64,000 bases of DNA from Pseudaminobacter salicylatoxidans (lineage in GTDB: Bacteria > Pseudomonadota > Alphaproteobacteria > Rhizobiales > Rhizobiaceae): the NCBI RefSeq assembly GCF_003148475.1, contig NZ_QGGG01000002.1, positions 264,171 to 328,170 of the forward strand. The letters are read 5' to 3'. The position numbers and the translations under genes are program-made. This document shows positions 48,358-56,105 of the stretch, piece after piece. Position 1 is the first letter of the stretch. The number at the start of each line of letters is the position of its first letter. A model generated the notes under the pieces. That model saw nothing but the letters and a program-made list of their open reading frames with translations. It searched no databases and had not been told where the DNA came from.

Positions 48358-50108
48358 GTTGCGGCTGGACCGCGTTTTCTGAACTGCTAAGCTGGTTCTC
48401 CTCGACGAACTCCAGACCATAGCGTTGCGGCTGGACCGCGTTTTCTGAACTGCTAAGCTCGGGGTCATGCGCCAGATGAGACAGGTTTAGTTGCGGCTGG
48501 ACCGCGTTTTCTGAACTGCTAAGCTGCAAGGCAAATCGGTTCGTTCGCTGGTTTTGTTGCGGCTGGACCGCGTTTTCTGAACTGCTAAGCTATCCTAGGT
48601 GACACTGGTGTCACTTCGGCTGTTGCGGCTGGACCGCGTTTTCTGAACTGCAAGCTGACACGAAGGAGACGGGCTCGACAGTTGCAGTTGCGGCTGGACC
48701 GCGTTTTCTGAACTGCTAAGCTTCGGTCGAGTTCATCAAGGCCGAAATCTCGTTGCGGCTGGACCGCGTTTTCTGAACTGCTAAGCTCAATCATCCCGGC
48801 GCGTGCAGCCACCGATCGTTGCGGCTGGACCGCGTTTTCTGAACTGCTAAGCTTGACGCGCGTGCAGCCCTCGCCGGAAATGCGTTGCGGCTGGACCGCG
48901 TTTTCTGAACTGCTAAGCTAGCCGCCGAAGTTGCCCGCCGCCTTCTGCTGTTGCGGCTGGACCGCGTTTTCTGAACTGCTAAGCTCGGTGGTTACCACGG
49001 CATTCGCAGCCCAGAGTTGCGGCTGGACCGCGTTTTCTGAACTGCTAAGCTCTCACCCAGCGGCAGGTAAAGGCGCTGTGTGGTTGCGGCTGGACCGCGT
49101 TTTCTGAACTGCTAAGCTCATCACCGCCGTTGAGGATGGACAGGAGGCGTTGCGGCTGGACCGCGTTTTCTGAACTGCTAAGCTGTTCTGGCTTGTCGTC
49201 GCGATCTGTGCGGTGTTGCGGCTGGACCGCGTTTTCTGAACTGCTAAGCTAGGTCGGCAGACTGCACGCCGAAGAAGGCAGTTGCGGCTGGACCGCGTTT
49301 TCTGAACTGCTAAGCTACGGAGAAGCCAAGAGCCATCGCGAAGCCAGTTGCGGCTGGACCGCGTTTTCTGAACTGCTAAGCTAACCACGTTGCGATATTC
49401 GAGATAATCATCGTTGCGGCTGGACCGCGTTTTCTGAACTGCTAAGCTGGGTGTGTTTGGATGCCCCTCGCAAAACTCGTTGCGGCTGGACCGCGTTTTC
49501 TGAACTGCTAAGCTATTGCAGGAAGGCATTGCCGACCTGCTGGCGTTGCGGCTGGACCGCGTTTTCTGAACTGCTAAGCTCCCTCCCAAAAGCAACCGCC
49601 AGCACGGTCAGTTGCGGCTGGACCGCGTTTTCTGAACTGCTAAGCTCTTGCCGATGATGCACCGTCACGGCTGGACGTTGCGGCTGGACCGCGTTTTCTG
49701 AACTGCTAAGCTGAATGTCATCACCGATACTGACTCAATTGGGTTGCGGCTGGACCGCGTTTTCTGAACTGCTAAGCTAAATCCGCGCAATTAAGTGAGG
49801 AAGGATAAGTTGCGGCTGGACCGCGTTTTCTGAACTGCTAAGCTCGCCGATCGCTTCCATCTGCAGCGCCGTGAGTTGCGGCTGGACCGCGTTTTCTGAA
49901 CTGCTAAGCTGGCGCTGATGGTCAAGCGGCTGGTCGGCATGTTGCGGCTGGACCGCGTTTTCTGAACTGCTAAGCTCGCTTTCGCACACACTACCGTCGG
50001 AGCGTAGTTGCGGCTGGACCGCGTTTTCTGAACTGCTAAGCTACTGTAGACAGTCGATACGTGTTGCGCATGGTTGCGGCTGGACCGCGTTTTCTGAACT
50101 GCTAAGCT
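48358..50108 (+). CRISPR. CRISPR array, 27 repeats / 26 spacers, type II-C-like repeat
   Basis: 36-bp repeat starting GTTGCGGCTGGACCGCG and ending CTGAACTGCTAAGCT, repeated every 66 bp from 48358 to 50108. 26 of 27 copies are identical; repeat 5 (48622-48656) lacks one T. Spacers are 30 bp except spacer 6 (48723-48751, 29 bp) and spacer 11 (49052-49082, 31 bp), and all differ. The ends (5' GTTG..GCT, 3' TGCTA...T) match type II-C repeats such as that of Neisseria meningitidis, which sets the plus strand as the crRNA strand. No cas genes and no tracrRNA found in this window. Spacer targets unknown. Confidence 0.97.
48622..48656 (+). repeat. Degenerate CRISPR repeat 5
   Basis: 35 bp rather than 36; one T of the 3' ACTGCTAAGCT is missing (ACTGCAAGCT). 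It removes the TA of the proposed -10-like element. The neighbouring repeats are perfect. Confidence 0.9.
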
Positions 50109-50218
50109 AGTTGGATGTCGATCTTCCTGATCTCAAAGGGAAAATCGGCATCCGCAGCGCTGCAAAAATGGTCTTTGAAAACGAATCGTGGTGCATTCAT
50201 TGCGGTTTTTCCAAAGCC
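50109..50218. other. Array flank between the last repeat and the response-regulator gene
   Basis: 110 bp, relatively A+T-rich compared with its surroundings (several A-runs, for example GGGAAAATCGG and GCAAAAATGG). It is the only noncoding flank of the array, so a leader function is possible. No repeat fragment or anti-repeat was found in it. Confidence 0.5.
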
Positions 50219-50902
50219 CTAAAATCCCGATTGCTCACGGAACATATCCGGATTGTCGAGCTTGGCGACCTCGATCACGGCCTGCGTGCGGCTGTAGACA
50301 TTGAGCTTGCGCAGGATTTCGGAAACATGGGCCTTCACCGTCGTCTCGCCGACCTGCAGTTCGAAGGCGATCTGCTTGTTGAGCAGACCCTGCCGCAACA
50401 TCTGCAGCACGCGTAGCTGCTGCGGCGTCAATGTCGCGAGCCGGCGCACCATTTCCGCGCGGTCGGCGCTTTCAGCGTCAAGCGTCGCGGGCTTGTAGGT
50501 CTCGGGCACGTAGATCGCGCCATCCATCACGGTACGAATCGCTTGCGCCAGGTCGCTCTTGCGCACAGATTTCGGGATAAACCCCGCCGCACCGTAGGAA
50601 AGCGCCTCCGAAATCACCTTGGGTTCCTCATGGCCGGACACCACCACGACCGGCAGCCGGGGGTGATGGGTGCGAAGCTGCAGCAATCCATCAAAGCCGT
50701 GCACATCGGGCATGCTCAGGTCCAGCAGCGCCAGTTCGAAGGGTTTCGGCCCCGCCAGTATTTCCAGCGCTTCGGCGATCGAGCGGGCCTCGACTGTATC
50801 GACGTCCGGATAGGCCATGCGTACTGCACTGTGCAGCGCCTCTCGAAACAGCGGGTGATCGTCGACGATGAGAAAGCGGGCTTTGTCGTTGGCAGCGCTC
50901 AT
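50219..50902 (-). CDS. LuxR/NarL-type response regulator
   Basis: 227 residues from ATG 50902 (a further start at 50923 is possible). Receiver domain with Asp15-16 (LIVDDHPLF), phospho-acceptor Asp61 (LALLDLSMPD) and PKSVRKSDL. The C-terminal LuxR HTH reads LTPQQLRVLQMLRQGLLNKQIAFELQVGETTVKAHVSEILRKLNV. Probable partner of the FIST/hybrid-kinase pair, from which the array separates it; the two units are convergent. Confidence 0.92.
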   Translation of the reverse strand: MSAANDKARFLIVDDHPLFREALHSAVRMAYPDVDTVEARSIAEALEILAGPKPFELALLDLSMPDVHGFDGLLQLRTHHPRLPVVVVSGHEEPKVISEALSYGAAGFIPKSVRKSDLAQAIRTVMDGAIYVPETYKPATLDAESADRAEMVRRLATLTPQQLRVLQMLRQGLLNKQIAFELQVGETTVKAHVSEILRKLNVYSRTQAVIEVAKLDNPDMFREQSGF

Positions 50903-51104
50903 GGCCAACACTCCGTCATGCAACCGCAGGAATCAAGGCATGCCGGACACATCTCCGCAGGGATGATGAACTGTTCATGGCCTCAATTCGCTCCGCCCGC
51001 TCCAAGGGTAGTCGAGCGTGATGCAACCGCTTATTGGCAAATAGTATGGTGCGCCTGTATGGACCTCCCATCGCAGAAGCACCAGACGACATGGAGACAG
51101 GCTG

Positions 51105-51755
51105 ATGGGCGAAATCGTCCTGCACAATTACTTTCGTTCCTCGACATCCTACCGCGTGCGAATCGCGCTGGAAATGAAGCGGCTGAACTATACCTATGTC
51201 GCGCACCATCTGCGCCATGGCGGACAGCGCGAACCCGGCTATCTCTCCGTCAACCCGCAAGGCCTGGTGCCGGCGCTGGTGTGGGAGGACGGCACGATGA
51301 TCGCCCAGTCGCTCGCGATCGTCGAATTCCTCGACGAGGTGGCGCCCGAGCCGCCGCTGCTGCCCGCTGATCCGCTCGGTCGGGCGCGGGTGCGCATGCT
51401 GGCCCAGATGGTCGCCTGCGACATTCACCCGGTGAACAATCTGCGCATTCTCAACATGCTGCGCACGCGCTTCGGCGCTGACGACGCGGCGGTCGCGGAA
51501 TGGTTCCGCCATTGGGTGGGCGAGACGTTCGCGCCAATGGAAAAGATGCTGGCCGAAAGTCCGCAAACCGGCCGCTTCTGCCATGGCGACACACCCGGCC
51601 TGGCCGACATATGCCTTGTCGCGCAGGTCGCCAACAACGGCCGCTTCGGGGTGGACATGACGCCCTACCCGACCATTTCGCGGATCGCGGCGAACTGCAT
51701 GGAACTCCCGGCTTTCATCAAGGCCGCGCCCAGGAACCAGCCGGATGCCGAATGA
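51105..51755 (+). CDS. maiA: Maleylacetoacetate isomerase (zeta-class GST)
   Basis: 216 residues. The zeta-GST active-site motif is SSTSYRVRIAL near the N-terminus, followed by NPQGLVPALVWEDG and QSLAIVEFLDE. The C-domain contains HPVNNLRILN and TPGLADICLVAQ. Converts maleylacetoacetate to fumarylacetoacetate in tyrosine/homogentisate breakdown; the partner genes hmgA and fahA are not in the window. GGAGACAGG precedes ATG 51105. Confidence 0.92.
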   Translation: MGEIVLHNYFRSSTSYRVRIALEMKRLNYTYVAHHLRHGGQREPGYLSVNPQGLVPALVWEDGTMIAQSLAIVEFLDEVAPEPPLLPADPLGRARVRMLAQMVACDIHPVNNLRILNMLRTRFGADDAAVAEWFRHWVGETFAPMEKMLAESPQTGRFCHGDTPGLADICLVAQVANNGRFGVDMTPYPTISRIAANCMELPAFIKAAPRNQPDAE

Positions 51756-51761
51756 GCCGTA

Positions 51762-52250
51762 TCAGGCCTGCACCGGCTTCTTGCGCCGCTCGTAAAGCAT
51801 GATGAGCGTTTCGGCGATCAGGGCGGGCTTTTCCTCGCCCTCGATCTCGACCTCGTTATAGGCCTTCAGCAGGTACTGGCCCGGACCGCGATCCTCCACC
51901 GCCGTCAGCCGCGCGCGAAGGCGGATACGCGAGCCGACCCGCACCGGCGCGACGAAGCGCACCCGGTCCAACCCGTAGTTGAAGGCGGCCTGCGTGTTTT
52001 CGGGGATCACGCCGATTTCCTGCCCCAATGCACCGATGATCGACAGCGTCAGATAGCCGTGGGCGATCGTGTTGCGGAACGGGCTATGCCGGCGGGCACG
52101 CTCGGCATCGACATGAATCCATTGATGATCCCCCGTACAGTCGGCAAACTGGTCGATGCGGCTCTGGTCAACCGTAACCCATTTGGAAACGCCCAGTTCC
52201 TGTCCGATCATGTCCTTCAGTTCGGCGAAGGTCGGGGCTGGTCTGGACAT
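51762..52250 (-). CDS. MaoC-family (R)-specific hydratase-like protein
   Basis: 162 residues from ATG 52250 (GGAG with good spacing; ATG 52256 also possible). Hot-dog fold with the hydratase-2 motif FADCTGDHQWIHVDAERARRHSPFRNTIAHGYLTLS, supplying the catalytic Asp/His. C-terminus has AEDRG-type strands and RAYNEVEIEG-like sequence (LLKAYNEVEIEGEEKP). It may act on enoyl-CoA. Convergent with maiA. Confidence 0.9.
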   Translation of the reverse strand: MSRPAPTFAELKDMIGQELGVSKWVTVDQSRIDQFADCTGDHQWIHVDAERARRHSPFRNTIAHGYLTLSIIGALGQEIGVIPENTQAAFNYGLDRVRFVAPVRVGSRIRLRARLTAVEDRGPGQYLLKAYNEVEIEGEEKPALIAETLIMLYERRKKPVQA

Positions 52251-52432
52251 CGGCATCTCCACGCATTTCGCCGCCATACCGACCCTAAGGACACCGGCGG
52301 CCGGCCCGGCAATTCCTCCCGCCGGGCCGTTCCTGTCGAGGATCGGACCTAGCAGCTTCCCGCACTGCGCAAAAGATATTTGTCCGGGCCTTCCGCATTT
52401 TGAATGCGATGCCAGCGGGCTGTTGCCCGCAA

Positions 52433-53719
52433 TCAACGGTCCAGAAAGAGGAGCTCGCCGACATAAAGGACGAGCCCTGCCATGCCCCCGATCAACATGC
52501 CGTTGAAGCGGATATATTGCAGGTCCCGCCCGATATTGATCTCCATCAGATGCGTAAGCTGACCGAGGTCCCAACGCTTGACCTGATCGGCGATGAATCC
52601 CGACACGCCGCTCTTCTGGCTTTCCACGAAAGAGGACAGCGCCACGACGAAGCCTTCGTTCATGTCGGCACGGATCGCCTCGTCGCGGGCAAGGTTGCGC
52701 CCCACTTCCACGAACATGCCAGTGAGATGCTCGCGTATCTTCGAATCGGGAGCGGCCGCATCCTGCTCGATCAGCCGCCTCAGGCTCTCCCACACATCGC
52801 CCGTCAGAGATTTCAGTTCCGGCCGGGCCAGGAAATCGCGTTTCATCGCCTCGGCCCGCCGCGCATAAGCCTTCGAAGTGCGCAAGTCCTCTATGAATTT
52901 ATGAACGAAGCGGTCGAATTCGTGCCGCAGCGGATGCTCGGGATCGGCGCGCATTTCCTCCAGCAGGCCGCTGGCGGAAGCGACGATCTTTTTCAACAGG
53001 TAGGCATCGGCGCGAAACAGGTTGAAAAGCGACGGCAGTTCGTTGCGGATTTTCTCGCGCATGGCCGCCAGCGCGTCCTCATCCGCCAGAAAGCCGCCGA
53101 TCACGCGCGTGAGCTGATCGAAAAGCTTCTGGTGCCGCCTGTCTTCGGTGAAGGCCGACAAGAGCTCTGCCGCCAGCGGCGCAATCTGCACCCTGTCGAG
53201 CTGCGCCAGCATGCGCTCCGCCACGAAATCGCGCAGGCCCGAGCGGTCGATTGCCGCAAGTGTCTGCGGGACCAGCCGCGCGACGAAGCGCGACAGGCCT
53301 TCGGCCCGATGCGGATCGGAGAGCCAGTCGGCCACCAGCGCCGCGAAATCGACCTCCTGCAGCTTTTCACGCACCGGTGCGGGCGCGAGGAAATTGATCT
53401 CGATGAAGCGGCCCAGATTGTCGGCGATACGGTTCTGGTTGGCGGGTATGATCGCGGTATGGGGAATGGGTAAGCCCAGTGGTCGCTTGAACAGGGCAAC
53501 AACGGCATACCAGTCGGCGAGCCCGCCTATGGTTGCCGCCTCCGCGAAAGCCGCGACAAAGCCCAGCCATGGATAGCGTGGCTGAAGCAGTCGAGAAACC
53601 GCAAACAGAGCGACGCAAAGACAAAGCGCGCCTGTGGCGATCAGCTTTGTGCGGCGAAGCGCTGCGAGCTTGGCCGCGTCGCCGCGCGATCCGGCGGCTG
53701 TCGGGTCATTCGATGGCAT
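52433..53719 (-). CDS. DUF445 family membrane protein
   Basis: 428 residues from ATG 53719. An N-terminal hydrophobic pair of helices (LIATGALCLCVALFAVSRLL, then GFVAAFAEAATIGGLADWYAVVALFKRPLGLPIPHTAIIP) carries the conserved DUF445 block G-x-x-A-D-W-x-A-V-x-x-L-F-x-x-P. A long helical soluble part follows. C-terminus returns to the membrane (NGMLIGGMAGLVLYV). Function unknown. Confidence 0.9.
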   Translation of the reverse strand: MPSNDPTAAGSRGDAAKLAALRRTKLIATGALCLCVALFAVSRLLQPRYPWLGFVAAFAEAATIGGLADWYAVVALFKRPLGLPIPHTAIIPANQNRIADNLGRFIEINFLAPAPVREKLQEVDFAALVADWLSDPHRAEGLSRFVARLVPQTLAAIDRSGLRDFVAERMLAQLDRVQIAPLAAELLSAFTEDRRHQKLFDQLTRVIGGFLADEDALAAMREKIRNELPSLFNLFRADAYLLKKIVASASGLLEEMRADPEHPLRHEFDRFVHKFIEDLRTSKAYARRAEAMKRDFLARPELKSLTGDVWESLRRLIEQDAAAPDSKIREHLTGMFVEVGRNLARDEAIRADMNEGFVVALSSFVESQKSGVSGFIADQVKRWDLGQLTHLMEINIGRDLQYIRFNGMLIGGMAGLVLYVGELLFLDR

Positions 53720-53816
53720 GGGCAATCCCGGTGGCGAATGCGGGCTACACTACCATCCACCGACAGGTGCGCCACCCTCTGTCTTGGGAGAGCGAAAGCG
53801 CCCTGCGCCGTTCTGC

Positions 53817-54413
53817 TCAGGAATGCAGGAAAGCCACGGTAGGTGGCAGCGCCGCAAGGCCGGCGCCGCCACGCCTAGCTGCCACAAAAGGGCCAGTACC
53901 TGCCTTCGCAAATGCGGGTGCGGGCGGATCGAGTTCGATCACACCGACCGTTTCTCCCGCCTGAAAAGAGAGTGCTGCGTTGAACTTGCGCGCCAACGCC
54001 TTCATCGCCTCGTTCTGCGGGTGCGTGGTGACCAGCAAGCGCGTGTATCCCAACCAGCGCGCATTGGCGATCAGCCGTTCGAAAAGACGGCCGCCAAGGC
54101 TGCGATGCTGAAGCTCACGTTCGACGCTGAAGGCGATCTCGCCGGTTGGCTCGGCAATTTCGGGACGCTCATGCAGTTCGGCTGCGCCAAGCACCTTGTT
54201 GCCCTCGACATAACCGATGACGGTGGTGCCCAGCGCAAAGCAACGCTCCGCATAACCGGTTATGAAAGCGTCGTCGGCGAAGCCGTTGAAACGGTCGCGC
54301 CGGCTTTCTGTATCGAGCCGAAGCAGGTGATCGCGAAAGCGCGGCAGGTCCGAGGGCCTGAGCTGACGTATATGGCCCGTGAGCGGGGCGATTTGAGATG
54401 CATTTCCATGCAT
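53817..54413 (-). CDS. GNAT-family N-acetyltransferase
   Basis: 198 residues. Acetyltransferase core: LRPSDLPRFRDHLLRLDTESRRDRFNG, then IAFSVERELQHRSLGGRLFERLIANAR, the acetyl-CoA binding loop in the form Q-H-R-S-L-G-G-R. A Gly/Ala/Pro-rich C-terminal tail (about 30 residues) follows the domain. ATG 54413 has GAGGAGTACGAC upstream. Acceptor unknown. Confidence 0.87.
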   Translation of the reverse strand: MHGNASQIAPLTGHIRQLRPSDLPRFRDHLLRLDTESRRDRFNGFADDAFITGYAERCFALGTTVIGYVEGNKVLGAAELHERPEIAEPTGEIAFSVERELQHRSLGGRLFERLIANARWLGYTRLLVTTHPQNEAMKALARKFNAALSFQAGETVGVIELDPPAPAFAKAGTGPFVAARRGGAGLAALPPTVAFLHS

Positions 54414-54572
54414 GTCGTACTCCTCGAGGGCTCCTCCCGCGAGTCTACGACTCTGACGCCGTGTATATTGTGCACTGCAACACGGATTGCAAGGCAGGCT
54501 GACGCAACCTTGCTATGCCAAAACCTGCTGGCTGACGTTCAGAAAGGACGCCCCGCGACGCCGCGGAAAAAC

Positions 54573-54603
54573 TTGACGTAAATCTGAAAGTATTGTCTAT
54601 AAA
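54573..54603 (+). promoter_or_regulatory. Predicted rirA promoter
   Basis: TTGACG (54573-54578), followed after 17-19 bp by TCTATAAA (54596-54603), which provides the -10 box. The ICE-like palindrome begins at 54605, that is, just downstream of the -10, so a bound repressor would block initiation. Confidence 0.55.
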
Positions 54604-54604
54604 G

Positions 54605-54621
54605 TCTGGAATTATTCCAAA
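54605..54621 (+). promoter_or_regulatory. Irr-type ICE-box-like operator of rirA
   Basis: TCTGGAATTATTCCAAA fits the rhizobial iron-control element TTTRGAA-N3-TTCYAAA (consensus from memory) with a single mismatch at position 2. It contains the perfect inverted repeat TGGAA-N3-TTCCA. Irr repression of rirA is known in Agrobacterium. Confidence 0.6.
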
Positions 54622-54750
54622 CTGTACGCCATATTCAATGGTGGACGCCATCGATCCCGCCGGATCGATTTCAAAGGAAATGTCTGCTCTGACTGGAGCC
54701 TGCGCAGTGCCTCTTGCGCGTCCCGGCCAGCATTTCGCGAAGGAACGACC

Positions 54751-55215
54751 ATGCGGCTTACGCGCCAGACCAACTATGCGATACGCATTCTGATGTATTG
54801 CGCAACCAACAACGACCGGCTTAGCCGGATTCCCGAAATCGCACAGGCCTACACGGTATCGGAACTCTTCCTCTTCAAGATCCTGCAGCCGCTGGTGGAG
54901 GCTGGATTCGTTGAAACGGTGCGCGGCCGCCACGGTGGTGTCAGGCTGGGCAAGGCGGCTGACAAGATCACCCTCTTCGACGTGGTGCGCGTGACGGAAG
55001 AGAATTTCGCCATGGCCGAGTGCTTCGAGAATGACGCGACCGAATGTCCGCTGGTCGATAGCTGCGGGCTCAATGCGGCCTTGCGCGAAGCCCTGAACGC
55101 CTTCTTCACCGTGCTTGCCAAGCATACGATCGACGACCTGGTGAAGGCGCGGCCGAACATGCGCACGCTGCTTGGCATCGACGAGTTGCAGGAGCGCCGC
55201 GCTCCGGCGGCATAA
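54751..55215 (+). CDS. rirA: Iron-responsive regulator RirA (Rrf2 family)
   Basis: 154 residues. N-terminal winged helix MRLTRQTNYAIRILMYCA with recognition region VSELFLFKILQPLVEAG and GRHGGVRLGK. The Fe-S cluster cysteines are Cys91, Cys99 and Cys105 in CFENDATECPLVDSC. RirA represses iron-uptake genes in iron-replete Hyphomicrobiales. ATG 54751 has AAGGAACGACC upstream. It is convergent with the heme operon, with a shared terminator between them. Confidence 0.95.
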   Translation: MRLTRQTNYAIRILMYCATNNDRLSRIPEIAQAYTVSELFLFKILQPLVEAGFVETVRGRHGGVRLGKAADKITLFDVVRVTEENFAMAECFENDATECPLVDSCGLNAALREALNAFFTVLAKHTIDDLVKARPNMRTLLGIDELQERRAPAA

Positions 55216-55236
55216 GGCAGGCAGCCGGTTATCTTC

Positions 55237-55280
55237 AAAAGCAGGAGGCCGCGCCCCGCAAGGCGCGGCCTCCTGCTTTT
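55237..55280. terminator. Bidirectional terminator between rirA and hmuV
   Basis: A perfect 19-bp stem (55237-55255 with 55262-55280) around the loop CCGCAA. The stem starts with AAAA and ends with TTTT on both strands, so it can terminate transcripts from either side. Confidence 0.9.
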
Positions 55281-55299
55281 GCGTCCGGTAAAAGCCGAT

Positions 55300-56091
55300 C
55301 TACAGGGAGACCGATTGCGGCAGTACGAAAGGCACATTGCCAGCCGGCAATGCACCGACCTTGAGGTCGCATTCGAACACTCTGGAAATCAGTTCGTCCG
55401 TCATCACATCCTGCGGAGTTCCGGCTGCCGCCAGTCGCCCCCGGTGCATGACACAAATGCGGTCTGCATGCATGGCCGTCAGATTGAGATCATGCAGGAT
55501 CGCAACCACGCCACCGCCGCCGCGCGCGAAGTCGCGGGCAATCTCCATGATTATGAGTTGGTGCTTGATGTCGAGGCTGGAGACCGGTTCGTCGAGGAAC
55601 AGATAGCGCGGCTTGCCATTCAGCACCGGCGTCCAGACCTGGCACAGCACGCGGGCCAGCTGCACGCGCTGCTGTTCGCCACCCGAAAGCTCCTGGTAAT
55701 AGCGGCCGGCAAAGCCGTCGAGATCGACGCGTGCAAGTGCCCTTTGGGGCAGATTGCGCTCCTCTCCCGGCTGCGCGCCGGAACGGCCGCTCATCAGGCC
55801 GAGCTTGACCACCTCGTGCACGGTGAAGGGAAAGGACAACGCGGTCGCCTGCGGCAGTACGGCCCGCATCGACGCGGTTTCCCAGGGCTTCAGCCCGGCC
55901 ATGTCGCGATTGTTGATGACGATTCGGCCGGTATAAGGCAGATCGCCCGACAGCGCCTTGAGGAAAGTGGTCTTGCCGGAGCCGTTCGGCCCGACAATGG
56001 CTGCCACCTCGCCCGGACGCACGTCGAAATCAACATCGGAGATGATGCGCCTGGTGCCGATGGAGACGGAGATGCCGCGAGCTTCGATCAT
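55300..56091 (-). CDS. hmuV: Heme ABC transporter ATPase
   Basis: 263 residues from ATG 56091. Walker A GPNGSGKTT, Q-loop in RAVLPQAT, signature LSGGEQQRVQLARV, Walker B YLFLDEPVSSLD and the switch His in ILHDLNLT. It energises HmuU. Last gene of the hmuPSTUV operon; the frame is open upstream but ATG 56091 matches the family N-terminus (MIEARGISVSIG). Confidence 0.93.
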   Translation of the reverse strand: MIEARGISVSIGTRRIISDVDFDVRPGEVAAIVGPNGSGKTTFLKALSGDLPYTGRIVINNRDMAGLKPWETASMRAVLPQATALSFPFTVHEVVKLGLMSGRSGAQPGEERNLPQRALARVDLDGFAGRYYQELSGGEQQRVQLARVLCQVWTPVLNGKPRYLFLDEPVSSLDIKHQLIIMEIARDFARGGGGVVAILHDLNLTAMHADRICVMHRGRLAAAGTPQDVMTDELISRVFECDLKVGALPAGNVPFVLPQSVSL

Positions 56092-56105
56092 GGATGGCAG
56101 GCTCC

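Noticed and set aside
49053-49595. Open frame encoding a repetitive SLAVQKTRSSRN protein (and similar frames at 48308-48529, 48585-48812, 49777-49991)
   Set aside because: Artefact of the CRISPR array: the 66-bp unit is exactly 22 codons, so one frame stays open through many repeats. No start context or domain.
50109-50218. tracrRNA candidate next to the array
   Set aside because: Neither strand contains a sequence complementary to the repeat ends (for example AGCTTAGCAGTTCAG or GTCCAGCCGCAAC).
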